64,000 bases of DNA from JAIBJN01 sp963847985 (GCA_963847985.1 CAWKBS010000004.1:1-64000); one strand, 5' to 3'; positions 17,791 through 25,321 are shown, counted from the stretch's first letter. Numbers and translations are program-made. The notes: generated by a model from the sequence alone, not told the origin.

Positions 17791-18225
17791 GTGCCAGCGA
17801 ACCGCAAGCTCTTCGTCAACATCGCCGTCTCCGACCTGGACCGGGCGGTCGGCTTCTTCACCGCGCTCGGGTTCGAGTTCGACCCGCGCTTCACGGACGA
17901 GACGGCGACCTGCATGCTCATCGGCGAGGACGCCTACGCCATGCTGCTCGTCCGCGAGCGGTTCCAGGACTTCACGCAGAAGGAAGTCGCCGACTCGACC
18001 GCGCAGACCGAGGCGATCCTCGCGCTCAGCGCGGACAGCCGCGAGGATGTCGACGCGCTCGCCGACAAGGCGCTCGCCACGGGCGGCTCGCCCGCGAACG
18101 ATCCGATGGAGCTCGGCTTCATGTACAGCCGCAGCTTCCAGGACCCCGACGGCCACCTGTGGGAGGTCTTCTGGATGGACCCGGTCGCCGCGGAGCAGGG
18201 CACGGCCGCGGTCGCAACGTCCTAG
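17791..18225 (+). CDS. VOC family protein (glyoxalase/bleomycin resistance fold)
   Basis: A 144-residue VOC protein: KLFVNIAVSDLDRAVGFFTALGF at the start, then the second half with DPMELGFMYSRSFQDPDGHLWEVFWMD, the usual metal-ligand-bearing end of this fold. GTG at 17791 has AGGAGG upstream. The subgroup resembles glyoxalase/extradiol dioxygenase proteins of unknown substrate. A strong terminator follows. Confidence 0.85.
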   Translation: MPANRKLFVNIAVSDLDRAVGFFTALGFEFDPRFTDETATCMLIGEDAYAMLLVRERFQDFTQKEVADSTAQTEAILALSADSREDVDALADKALATGGSPANDPMELGFMYSRSFQDPDGHLWEVFWMDPVAAEQGTAAVATS

Positions 18226-18252
18226 CCGAAGGCGCGAGGACGCGTCCCCGCC

Positions 18253-18285
18253 GGCCACGCCCGGGGCCTGACCCCGGGCGTGGCC
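18253..18285 (+). terminator. terminator after VOC gene
   Basis: A perfect 14-bp stem (18253-18266 with 18272-18285) around CCTGA, followed by TTT. It closes the plus-strand pair at 17336-18225. Confidence 0.7.
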
Positions 18286-18371
18286 TTTCGGGCGGGACAT
18301 GCCTGGGGAGCGGATCGCGTTTGCCCTGCACTCGGCCGGCGCGGGCGTCCACAGGCGGCTGTTCCGGGCAG

Positions 18372-18394
18372 GTCCAGGTGCCTGGCACCGGGAC
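18372..18394. repeat. GGTGCC-T-GGCACC palindrome
   Basis: GTCC-A-GGTGCC-T-GGCACC-G-GGAC reads as a near-perfect 23-bp palindrome in a non-coding stretch between convergent genes. A related but shorter core, ATGCC-T-GGCAT, occurs at about 20653. It may be a dispersed repeat or a protein-binding site. Confidence 0.45.
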
Positions 18395-18445
18395 GCGTCC
18401 GGAGCAAACGTGGACGACTGGGCCCGGACACGCTGGAGGAGGAGC

Positions 18446-18482
18446 GGGTCCCGGCCGGGCCAGGCGGCGCCGGCCGGGACCC
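18446..18482 (-). terminator. terminator after Flp pilin gene
   Basis: A perfect 13-bp stem (18446-18458 with 18470-18482) lies 10 bp beyond the pilin stop on the minus strand. Confidence 0.6.
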
Positions 18483-18491
18483 GAGCACTTG

Positions 18492-18662
18492 CTAGAAGAT
18501 GCCGGTGACGGAATCGATCGCGTCGCCGACGGCGCCGGACAGCGCCGTCAGGGCGACGACGACCGCCAGCGTGATGACGGCCAGGACGACGCCGTACTCG
18601 GCCATCGTCTGCCCGTCTTCGCGCCTGACGAGACTGGCGCTGGACTCGAAATAGGTCTTCAA
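18492..18662 (-). CDS. Flp/Fap-type pilin
   Basis: A 56-residue type IVb (Flp) prepilin. The key motif REDGQTMAEYGVVLAVITLA contains the Gly that precedes prepilin-peptidase cleavage and the conserved Glu at mature position 5; the hydrophobic helix continues to VTGIF. It starts with TTG at 18662 behind AGGGGGTGA. Assembled Flp subunits form Tad pili for adhesion. No tad assembly genes are in the window. It sits about 285 bp downstream of the peptide genes on the same strand, behind a long structured leader. Confidence 0.8.
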   Translation of the reverse strand: MKTYFESSASLVRREDGQTMAEYGVVLAVITLAVVVALTALSGAVGDAIDSVTGIF

Positions 18663-18946
18663 CTCGGGTTCACCCCCTAGGGCGGGTTGAGCTGGGACGC
18701 ACGGCTTGGCTCCTAGAGCTCTGCCGCGTGACCGCTCCGCCGTAGGGCTCTACCATCCCTCGGAGCATCGACCAGGACGGCCCGGAGCGAATCCCCCGGC
18801 ACGGGGATTCGCTCCCAGGACACGCAAAGGGATTTCCGGCGCGAGAGCAGCCGAAAGCCGCCCGAGAGAATGGCCCGAAAGACGCCATCTGTCCGACCGG
18901 CTCCCGAAAGCCGACGGGCTAAAGCCCTACCTACCCAACCGACGGT
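18663..18946 (-). other. structured leader between peptide genes and pilin, no ORF
   Basis: This 284-bp gap contains no convincing gene. It holds a perfect hairpin at 18784-18815 and three copies of a CTTTCG/CGAAAG core (18852, 18876, 18905) that each sit in a short GC stem. The arrangement resembles a structured 5' leader of the pilin transcript or the end of the upstream operon. It did not match any riboswitch consensus I can recall. Confidence 0.4.
18784..18815 (-). terminator. perfect 13-bp hairpin upstream of pilin gene
   Basis: 18784-18796 and 18803-18815 are exact inverted repeats around a six-base loop. It could end the regulator-peptide transcript or be part of the pilin leader. No T-run follows on either strand. 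Confidence 0.45.
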
Positions 18947-19036
18947 CTACGGCCCGTCGGGGAATCCGACGCCTGCGATGCTCGCGAGCAGCAGCGCGGC
19001 GGTGACGAGAACGATCTGGAGCGAGGCCCGGCTCAC
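18947..19036 (-). CDS. 29-residue putative signalling peptide precursor, copy B
   Basis: A GTG start behind a strong AAAGGAGGTGAG opens a 29-codon frame: MSRAS, a hydrophobic core with LVT, ALL and ASIAG, and a polar C-terminus VGFPDGP before TAG. It shares 21 of 29 residues with copy A, with identical length and C-terminal hexapeptide. Seven codons differ only synonymously, which argues for selection on the protein. The layout (short N-terminus, hydrophobic export signal, conserved short C-terminal tail) is that of pheromone precursors such as those of RRNPP regulators. The function is inference. Confidence 0.6.
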   Translation of the reverse strand: MSRASLQIVLVTAALLLASIAGVGFPDGP

Positions 19037-19099
19037 AGTCCAGCTCACCTCCTTTCCTCGAAGCAGTTGTCCAAGTGCGCCTCGACCGACGTGACGAGG

Positions 19100-19189
19100 C
19101 TAAGGCCCATCGGGGAATCCCTTGCCGGCTAAGCTCGCGGCCAGCAATGCGACGGTTACGAGAAGGACCTGGAACGACGCCCGGGTCAA
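19100..19189 (-). CDS. 29-residue putative signalling peptide precursor, copy A
   Basis: A TTG start nine bases after AGGAGG opens a 29-codon frame directly after the XRE-TPR regulator; the Shine-Dalgarno begins right at that gene's stop, so the two are almost certainly co-translated. The peptide is MTRAS, then a hydrophobic stretch with LVT, ALL and ASLAG, then KGFPDGP. Copy B follows 60 bp downstream. RAS, Q7, LVT, ALL, AS, AG and GFPDGP are invariant between the copies. By analogy with PapR, Phr or SHP peptides, the C-terminal five to seven residues would be the mature signal. Confidence 0.62.
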   Translation of the reverse strand: MTRASFQVLLVTVALLAASLAGKGFPDGP

Positions 19190-19205
19190 CTGGACGCACC
19201 TCCTA

Positions 19206-20540
19206 CTAGAAGCGGAAGTCCTGCAGCGCCTGCACCGCGAGCTGGTACAGGTTGATCGCGGCGTCGCGGTCACCCCGTTCGACCGCGAGCTCGGCCTGGG
19301 CTGTCCACGCAGCGGCCTTGTGGCTCGCAGAGGAGAGCTGGTCGAAGCTCGCCTCCGCCGCCCTGAACTTCTCGGCCGCCTCGTCGAGCCTGCCCTGTTC
19401 CAGCAGCGAGCGCCCGAGCACGAGCTGTGCGTTTCCGATCTCGTCGATGAAGTCGACGCGGTCGGCCAACAGCTCGAGCGCGTGCCTCGCCTGCTCCTCC
19501 GCCAGATCGACCTGGCCGGTCTTGAGGTGGACCTGCGCGAGCGACGACACCGCCTGGGCGGCGTCGGCGTCGCTTCCGACCTCGAGGGCCATGGCGAAGG
19601 CCTGCTTGAAGTACGGGATCGACTCGTCCGGCTTCCCGAGGAGGAAGGTGAGGCCGCCGAGCGTCGTCAGGAGCTTGCCCGTGTTGGCACGGTCGTCGAT
19701 CTGCTCGTAGAGCCCCTTCGCCTTCTCGGCGTAGGAGCGGGCGGCCACCCACTGACCGCGGCGCTCGGCGACGAGGGCCCCCAGGAAGAACGCGTCTGCG
19801 GTCCCGCGCGGGTCGTCCAGCGCCTCGGCGAGCTCGAGCGCCCGCTCGACGTCCTCGCGCGCCGCCTCCCAGTCACGCTGGCGCCGGTAGCAGCGCGAGC
19901 GCCAACCGAAGATCCGCGACCGCAGCCGGTCGCACGGGATCCCCGACCGCTCGGCGAGCTCGAGCGCCTCCGTGAAGAGCGCCAGAGCCGTCGAGACCGA
20001 GGTCAGCCGATACCGGCAGCAACCGAGGCGGAAGAGCACCTCGGCCCTGTCGACGTCGGAGTAGACGGAGTCCTCGACGATCTCCCTGGCCCGCGCGAGG
20101 AGCGGCAACGCCTCGCGCATCTCGCCGACGTACATCCGCGCCCACGACTCGGCGAGCAGCGCGCGGAGCTCGAGGTCGGCGGCCGCGTCCGCCGGGAGCG
20201 GGCCCTCGATCTCCGCGAGCAGCCGGATCGCCTCGGCGTAGTCGTGTGCCTCGACCGCGGCCTCGGCCCGGACGACGACGCTCTCGACGCGCTCGCGCTG
20301 CCGACCGTCGACGCCCGTGGCCAGGTAGGACGGGTCGATCTCGAGCCGCTCAGCCAGCCAGGCAAGGGTCTCGCCCGTCGGCCGGAGCTGGTCACGCTCG
20401 AGCTGGCTGACGTACTGCTTCGAGAACCGGCTGTCGGCAAGCTCCGACTGGGTGAGCCCTCGGGCCACCCGGGCTTCGCGCAGACGCTGCCCGAGGGTCG
20501 TCGGGGCTTTGGCTGCGGTGGCGGTTTCCTGAGTCGTCAC
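19206..20540 (-). CDS. XRE-family regulator with TPR domain (RRNPP-like architecture)
   Basis: A 444-residue protein. Residues 16-72 form an XRE helix-turn-helix (LGQRLREARVARGLTQSELA, SKQYVSQLERDQLRP). The remaining 370 residues are consecutive TPR-like helical pairs (for example AVEAHDYAEAIRLLAEIEGP, TALALFTEALELAERSG, AARSYAEKAKGLYEQIDD). This is the architecture of the PlcR/NprR/Rgg group, whose TPR groove binds an imported peptide. GTG start at 20540 lies 10 bp after a -10 element, so the mRNA is probably leaderless. It is followed within 16 bp by two paralogous peptide genes. XRE-TPR proteins without peptide ligands also exist, so signalling is inferred. Confidence 0.85.
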   Translation of the reverse strand: MTTQETATAAKAPTTLGQRLREARVARGLTQSELADSRFSKQYVSQLERDQLRPTGETLAWLAERLEIDPSYLATGVDGRQRERVESVVVRAEAAVEAHDYAEAIRLLAEIEGPLPADAAADLELRALLAESWARMYVGEMREALPLLARAREIVEDSVYSDVDRAEVLFRLGCCRYRLTSVSTALALFTEALELAERSGIPCDRLRSRIFGWRSRCYRRQRDWEAAREDVERALELAEALDDPRGTADAFFLGALVAERRGQWVAARSYAEKAKGLYEQIDDRANTGKLLTTLGGLTFLLGKPDESIPYFKQAFAMALEVGSDADAAQAVSSLAQVHLKTGQVDLAEEQARHALELLADRVDFIDEIGNAQLVLGRSLLEQGRLDEAAEKFRAAEASFDQLSSASHKAAAWTAQAELAVERGDRDAAINLYQLAVQALQDFRF

Positions 20541-20550
20541 GCTCGAGTCA

Positions 20551-20579
20551 AGAATAGAAGTTCACGGACCACTTGACAA
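20551..20579 (-). promoter_or_regulatory. leaderless promoter of the XRE-TPR gene
   Basis: On the minus strand TTGTCA (20579-20574), a 17-bp spacer and TATTCT (20556-20551) lead directly to the GTG at 20540, only 10 bp after the -10. Transcription would begin at or next to the start codon, as in leaderless actinobacterial messages. Confidence 0.6.
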
Positions 20580-20585
20580 TCCCCC

Positions 20586-20613
20586 TTGACTTCCTTGTCG
20601 ATCCGGTTATAGT
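20586..20613 (+). promoter_or_regulatory. sigma-A-type promoter of the small RNA/sod leader
   Basis: TTGACT (20586-20591) and TATAGT (20608-20613) with a 16-bp spacer form the best promoter match in the window. It diverges from the XRE-TPR promoter; the two -35 boxes are only 6 bp apart, and the plus strand reads CTTGAC twice, 14 bp apart. One bound protein could therefore affect both. Confidence 0.6.
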
Positions 20614-20619
20614 CCCGAA

Positions 20620-20730
20620 CGATCTCGCCCTCGGGAAACCCGATCCCGAGTGATGCCTGGCATACCGCGAGAGCTGGCCCGGAGACTCAGGCTTGGGCCG
20701 CAGAAGCCGAGTCTCCGGGTCGCGTTTTTC
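20620..20730 (+). ncRNA. unassigned structured RNA or attenuated leader
   Basis: Starting about 7 bp after the -10 at 20608, about 110 bases run to a strong intrinsic terminator. The body can form an outer helix (TCTCGC near 20622 with GCGAGA near 20667) enclosing the CTCGGG/CCCGAG hairpin. The terminator pairs 20678-20688 with 20709-20719 plus an inner GGCTT/AAGCC, then TTTTT at 20725-20729. It ends about 97 bp before sod. It could be a free small RNA or a terminating riboswitch-like leader of sod. I could not match it to a known family. Confidence 0.5.
20678..20729 (+). terminator. intrinsic terminator of the structured RNA
   Basis: An 11-bp perfect stem (20678-20688 with 20709-20719) continued inward by GGCTT/AAGCC and followed by a run of five T at 20725-20729. 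It is the most canonical rho-independent terminator in the window. Confidence 0.8.
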
Positions 20731-20826
20731 CCGGACGCCTGAATATCACGTCGCGCGCGCCGAGACAAGTGGCCTGTACGGCCAGCTAGTCTCCGTGTCG
20801 TCAAGGCGACCAAGGAGCGATCCCTT

Positions 20827-21429
20827 ATGGCGTACGCCGTCCCACCTCTCCCCTACGACTACACCGCGCTCGAGCCGCACATCGACGAGCAGACGATGCG
20901 GATCCACCACGACAAGCACCATCAGGCCTACGTGGACAAGGTGAACGCCGCGCTCGAGGGGACCGACTGGGCCGACCGGCCGATCGAGGAGGTCCTCACC
21001 AGCCTCGACCGCCTGCCCGACGACAAGCGCACGGCCGTGCGGAACAACGGCGGAGGCCACTTCAACCACACGCTCTTCTGGGAGGGCATGGGCCCCGGCG
21101 GCGGCGGCGCCCCGGGCGGCGACCTCGCCGCAGCGATCGACGAGGCCTTCGGCTCCTTCGCGGACTTCCAGGGCAAGCTCAAGGACGCCGGCGTCAACCA
21201 GTTCGGCTCCGGCTGGGCCTGGCTCGTCCTCGACGGCGGCGCCCTCGCAGTCGTCGCCACCGCCAATCAGGACAACCCCATCTCGGACGGCAAGACGCCG
21301 CTGCTCGGCGTCGACGTCTGGGAGCACGCCTACTACCTCAACTACCAGAACCGGCGCCCCGACTACCTCGACGCCTGGTGGAACACGGTGGACTGGGGAC
21401 GCGTGGCCGAACGCTACGCTTCGGCCTAG
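20827..21429 (+). CDS. sodA: Fe/Mn superoxide dismutase
   Basis: A 200-residue Fe/Mn SOD. The metal ligands are all present: His in MRIHHDKHH near residue 27, His in GGHFNHTLFW near 82, and Asp and His in DVWEHAYY near 165. PPLPYDYTALEPHI is the usual N-terminus. ATG with AAGGAG upstream. It dismutates superoxide in the cytoplasm. Mn versus Fe preference cannot be decided; the Gly-rich GGGGAPGGDL loop is a common variant. The upstream structured RNA may control it. Confidence 0.93.
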   Translation: MAYAVPPLPYDYTALEPHIDEQTMRIHHDKHHQAYVDKVNAALEGTDWADRPIEEVLTSLDRLPDDKRTAVRNNGGGHFNHTLFWEGMGPGGGGAPGGDLAAAIDEAFGSFADFQGKLKDAGVNQFGSGWAWLVLDGGALAVVATANQDNPISDGKTPLLGVDVWEHAYYLNYQNRRPDYLDAWWNTVDWGRVAERYASA

Positions 21430-21639
21430 ATGCCCGCTCTCAAGATCGTCTTCGTCGCCATGAAGGCCCGCCAGGGGTGGAAGAAGATCCCGCCCGAGCG
21501 GCGCCGCGCGATTCTCGAGGCGGCGCAGAGCTCCGCGAAGAAGCACGGGCCCACGGTCGCCAGGGCGGTCAAGGATCAGGGCCCGACCGTTGCGAAGCAG
21601 CTCGGCCGAGCGCTCCGCTCCGCGAAGAAGCGCCCGTAG
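21430..21639 (+). CDS. small basic hypothetical protein
   Basis: A 69-residue Lys/Arg-rich protein starting at the base after the sod stop codon. It has ARQGWKKIPPERRRAILEAA and ends RALRSAKKRP. The high positive charge suggests nucleic-acid binding, but no fold is recognisable. Tight coupling to sod suggests co-expression. Confidence 0.6.
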   Translation: MPALKIVFVAMKARQGWKKIPPERRRAILEAAQSSAKKHGPTVARAVKDQGPTVAKQLGRALRSAKKRP

Positions 21640-21661
21640 CCGCGAGAGAGAAGAGGCGAGG

Positions 21662-21735
21662 GGTGGCGGATGGGACTCGAACCCACGACCACCGGGACCA
21701 CAACCCGGGGCTCTACCAACTGAGCTACCGCCACC
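21662..21735 (-). tRNA. tRNA-His (GTG)
   Basis: Full cloverleaf on the minus strand: acceptor GTGGCGG/CCGCCAC, D-arm AGCTCAGTTGGTAGAGC, anticodon loop with GTG, T-arm GGGTTCGAGTCCC. The extra 5' G (from 21735) opposite discriminator C (21662) is the tRNA-His identity feature. Confidence 0.95.
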
Positions 21736-21777
21736 GCGAGGCGGAATCGAGTGTAGCGGGTGCTACGGTGCGGCCGG

Positions 21778-21850
21778 GCGCCTGTAGCTCAGTGGACAGA
21801 GCGGCGGACTTCTAATCCGCGGGTCCCAGGTTCGAATCCTGGCAGGCGCG
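21778..21850 (+). tRNA. tRNA-Arg (TCT)
   Basis: Acceptor GCGCCTG/CAGGCGC, D-arm TAGCTCAGTGGACAGAGC, anticodon loop CTTCTAA with anticodon TCT, T-arm CAGGTTCGAATCCTG and discriminator G. CCA is not encoded. Confidence 0.95.
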
Positions 21851-21988
21851 CTCGGACGAGAATCATGGGAGTAGGGGACCGCGCCGAACCCCCAGGTCTC
21901 GGCCAGCCACCGCGGTACGAATTCGTCGAGGGCCAGCTCGAGATCGGTGCCGATCGCCCGGTCGACCAGCCACCAGGACGCAACCGCC

Positions 21989-22675
21989 TCAGCGTCGCGC
22001 GAACAGGGTCAGCTCGGGCTCGCGCTCGCCGCGGAGCTCGTCCAGGTCGACCTCGACGCAGCGGATCCCGCGCGCCTCGGCAAGGGTGACCGCCTGCGGC
22101 TTGAACTGCGGGGCGGCAAGGACGCCGCCGCACGCCGACATCGCCGGGTCGAGCCGGATGCGCTCGACGTAGCGGGAGAGCTGCTCGACCGCGTCGATCG
22201 TGGCGACCCGCTTGACCTCGACCGCCAGCCACGCGTCGTCGCCGTCGCGGCACATGAGGTCGACCGGGCCGATGTCGGTCGGCCACTCGCGGCGAACCAG
22301 CCGAAGGCCGTCGCCGAGCGCTTCCGGCGCCGCCGCCAGCTCGGCCTGGAGCTGGCGCTCGACGCCGTCCTTCTCGAGCGCCGCGGCCTCGCCCATCTCG
22401 TGGGAGACGTCACTCAGAAGCTCGCGGACGCGGATCTCGAGCCGGTCCTCGGTCTTTCCGGCGCGCTTGCGGACAACGATCAGCTCGAGAGGGTCGCCTT
22501 CCTCCTCGATCGTGGTCGGCGGCGTCATCCAGTTCAGCGGCTTGTACCCGCCGGCGTCCGCGTGGACGAGCACGGAGCCGTCCGACTTGAACATCAGGAG
22601 CCGCGTCGACTCGGGGAGGAACGCGGTCAACCGACCGGTGTAGAGCACTTCGCAGCGGGCGACGACGAGGCGCAC
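21989..22675 (-). CDS. nucS: endonuclease NucS (EndoMS), mismatch repair
   Basis: A 228-residue NucS. MRLVVARCEVLYTGRLTAFL and the DGSVLVHADAGGYKPLNWM segment form the N-terminal DNA-binding/dimerisation domain; the C-terminal RecB-like nuclease has GPVDLMCRDGDDAWLAVEVKR with the catalytic Asp, Glu and Lys, then EQLSRYVERI. NucS replaces MutS/MutL in many Actinomycetota and archaea, cutting both strands at mismatches. GTG start at 22675. Catalytic residues are intact. Confidence 0.92.
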   Translation of the reverse strand: MRLVVARCEVLYTGRLTAFLPESTRLLMFKSDGSVLVHADAGGYKPLNWMTPPTTIEEEGDPLELIVVRKRAGKTEDRLEIRVRELLSDVSHEMGEAAALEKDGVERQLQAELAAAPEALGDGLRLVRREWPTDIGPVDLMCRDGDDAWLAVEVKRVATIDAVEQLSRYVERIRLDPAMSACGGVLAAPQFKPQAVTLAEARGIRCVEVDLDELRGEREPELTLFARR

Positions 22676-22799
22676 GGCCCCGCACCGTACCGGCCCTTTC
22701 GGACAGGTCCTCAGCCGGACGTGTCCCGGGGACGGGCCCAGTCCGTCGAATCCTCCCAGGCGCGTCGAGGCCGGCTGGGCGGGGCAGGAATGACCCCGA

Positions 22800-23447
22800 T
22801 CATGCCTCGACCGTGAAGGGGACGGCCTGGGACACGCGAAGCGGCTCTCCCTCCGGGTCTTCCGGGTCGACCAGCGTGAATCGGACGACGTAGCGGCCCG
22901 GCCGGAACGGGTACGGCACCCAGACCTCGCCCGATCCCGAGTGGTTCTGGTTCTTCGGCGTGAAGGCGACCGGGGACTGCTCGAAGTTCTCGTTCGACAC
23001 GGGCCTGCCTTCCTCCGTGTACACCCGCCAGCGCAAGGGAATCTCCTCGCCCTGCAATCCCTGGATCTGCACGTCGACCGTGAAGCGCATGCCCTCTTCG
23101 CGCAGCTGTTCCGACGAGTAGCGGGACAGCTCCTGGCCCGTGTCGAGCAGGTAGGTGCTCAGCCGGTCGTGCGGAAGCTGAAGCGTCGGAACCGAAGTGA
23201 AGCTCGCGCCGATCGCCTCGGGCTTGGGGTCGTCGAACTGCTCACCGATCCAGTCCGCGAGGGCGGTGACACCCACCAGGAGCCCGACCAGGGCGGCGAC
23301 GACGCCGAAGACCTGCTTGGCCCGGCGAGACGGAGGCGACCACGAGCTCTTGCCGGCCTCGCCGGCGCCGTCGGAGACCGTGCCCTCAGGCGCCGGCTGA
23401 GGGACCGGGGACGGCGCGGGATCGTCTCGGAGAGAGCCGCGAGCCAC
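22800..23447 (-). CDS. membrane-anchored hypothetical protein
   Basis: A 215-residue protein: Pro/Ser-rich cytoplasmic N-terminus, one membrane segment near residues 45-65 (VFGVVAALVGLLVGVTALAD), and an extracellular beta-rich domain (MRFTVDVQIQGLQGEEIPLR, FRPGRYVVRFTLVDPEDPEG) resembling an Ig-like fold. GTG start. It lies 10 bp after the TolB-like gene, so they may share a transcript. No family recognised. Confidence 0.7.
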   Translation of the reverse strand: MARGSLRDDPAPSPVPQPAPEGTVSDGAGEAGKSSWSPPSRRAKQVFGVVAALVGLLVGVTALADWIGEQFDDPKPEAIGASFTSVPTLQLPHDRLSTYLLDTGQELSRYSSEQLREEGMRFTVDVQIQGLQGEEIPLRWRVYTEEGRPVSNENFEQSPVAFTPKNQNHSGSGEVWVPYPFRPGRYVVRFTLVDPEDPEGEPLRVSQAVPFTVEA

Positions 23448-23456
23448 GGCGATCCA

Positions 23457-25212
23457 CTACCGGCGCCAGCGCCTGACGGCCGGCGTCGGGTCCGGGTTCC
23501 CGACCCGGTCGATGGCGCGGACGCGGAATGTGTGCTTGCCCGCTCTCACTGTGAACCTCACGCCGGGCTTGCACTTTCTCCAGGGGCGCTTGTCGAGCTT
23601 GCACCTGAACCGGGAGCCGGCCTCGGTCGCGCGGAAGCGGAAGGCCGCGCGCACGGAGCTCCCCGGGCCTGCGGTGATCCTCGTGTTCGGCGGCTGGCAG
23701 TCGCTCGCAGCCAGGGAAGGCGGAGCGACCGCGGCGATCCGCTCCGGCGGCAGCTTTCGCCGGAAGCGCTTTCCCCAGATGCGCCGGTAGCCGACGTCGG
23801 CCGCCATCCACAGGGCCTGCCAGCTCGGGTGCCGGTCGGCCGCGCCGCTTTCCGTGAGGCGCACCGGCGCAGCGAGCGGCAGCTCTGGCCCGTCGGGATC
23901 GCCTCCGACCTGGAGCATGTAGACGTCGTCGCTTCCCGCCCGGTTGTTGTGGAAGAGGAGCTGGTCGCCCAGCGGGGAGTACGCCGGGCTGTCCTCTCGC
24001 CCCGGCGTGTCATAGGTCAAGGCGGCCGTGAGGCTCGGATCGAGGAACCCGGGTGTACCCCTCTGCTCGAGGTAGTTCAGCTCGCACGTCCCGCCGAGAT
24101 CGGGCCCGCTGAAGGCGATCTGCTCGTAGGTGGCCGTGTCGAACTCACCGGGATCGAACCAGGACCAGCTGGGCTCGAAACTCGGTGGCTGATCGATGGT
24201 CGCCCGCCGAAGATTCGCCGCGGCGTACCCGGAGCCGTTCGGGAGGACGTCGACGATCCAGATCTCCTTGCGACCGCGATAGCTCCGCTCGAAAGCGATG
24301 CTCTTGCCGTCTGGCGACCAATCGGGGTTCGCGTCCGCGGAGGGTCCTGACGTCAACCTCGAGGGGTTCGTGCCGATGCTCACCGGCCGGGAGGGGTCGA
24401 GGACCCAGATGTCCCGCGTGCCGGCCCGGTCGCTCTCGAACGCGATGAGCGGGTCGGGCCCCGGAGTGCCGAAGTTCGAGGCGGGGCCGGGCGACCAGGC
24501 AGGAGCGGTCTCGTTACTCCCGGGCAGATTCGAGGAGGCGGAGGACTGCGCCGCCACCCTCGGCGACCGGGGCCGGATCGACCATCCAGAGATCCCAGTT
24601 GCCGGTGCGGTTGCTCTGGAACGCGATCGGTTGCGACGGGCAGTATGCCGATGAGGACTCGGGGACGGTGCCCGGAACCGTGAAGTCACCGATCCTGACT
24701 CGGGATACGAGCCGGTTCAGCCCGGTGGCCGGCACGGCCTCGAGGCAGACAGCGCCGGAGGTCGCGTTGACCGGAACGGTGACGACGTACTGGCCCTGCT
24801 CGAGCCGCGCCGTCGCCTGGACGGTTCCGAACCACACCCGCGTGGCCGCCAGCGTCGAAGTGAGCGGGACCGCCGAGCCGAAATCGACGGCGACGTTGTC
24901 GCCCGGGTTTCCACTGCTCGGATTGAGCCGCGCCAAGAAGTCGATGCCGATGTCCGGTGCCCACGACGGCCTGGCGTCCGCGGCACCACTGTTTCCGTCG
25001 AGCCGGCGCTCGCGGGTTCCGTCCGCCGCCATCACGAAAAGGTCCCAGCTACCCGTCCGCAAGCTGTCGAACGCAATGTCGCCCGGTTTTCCGGGAGGCA
25101 CAGCCAGGGCGCCTGGCGGGCCGTAAGTCATCAACCCCGCGAACGCCGCGAGCAACACGCAGGCACGCCGCGAGGGCCACCTGCATCGCGATGGTTGACG
25201 GCTTCCCAACAT
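23457..25212 (-). CDS. secreted TolB-like WD40-type protein with Ig-like C-terminus, frameshifted
   Basis: Two overlapping frames together encode one protein. The first (25212 down to 24514) has a signal peptide and TolB repeats (GDIAFDSLRTGSWDLFVMAA, IAFQSNRTGNWDLWMVDP). The second continues from about 24550 to 23457 with LIAFESDRAGTRDIWVLDP, NPDWSPDGKSIAFERSYRGR and LLFHNNRAGSDDVYMLQVGG. The C-terminal 70 residues (FRCKLDKRPWRKC, HTFRVRAIDRVGNPDPTPA) form an Ig-like domain common in Thermoleophilia exported proteins. The frame changes near 24535-24555 in a CTCCGCCTCCTC tract. Likely an indel in the assembly. It probably binds or senses something at the cell surface. Confidence 0.7.
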
Positions 25213-25321
25213 CGCAGGCCACCGGAGATCTGGTGTCGGCCGGTGAACTAGTTGCAAGAGTCGCATATTGCGGAAATGCGGTCAACCCGGCCCCTGACCG
25301 CCCCTCTCGTCGAAGTTCGAT

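Noticed and set aside
18780..18930. Possible cyclic di-GMP riboswitch
   Set aside because: CACGCAAAGGG and GGGCTAAAGCCC on the plus strand loosely recall the class I core, but the spacing, second receptor segment and orientation relative to genes do not fit.
20620..20730. Known RNA family (4.5S RNA, manganese or THF riboswitch)
   Set aside because: The conserved GGAAG-type SRP loop and the core segments of those riboswitches are absent; left as unassigned.
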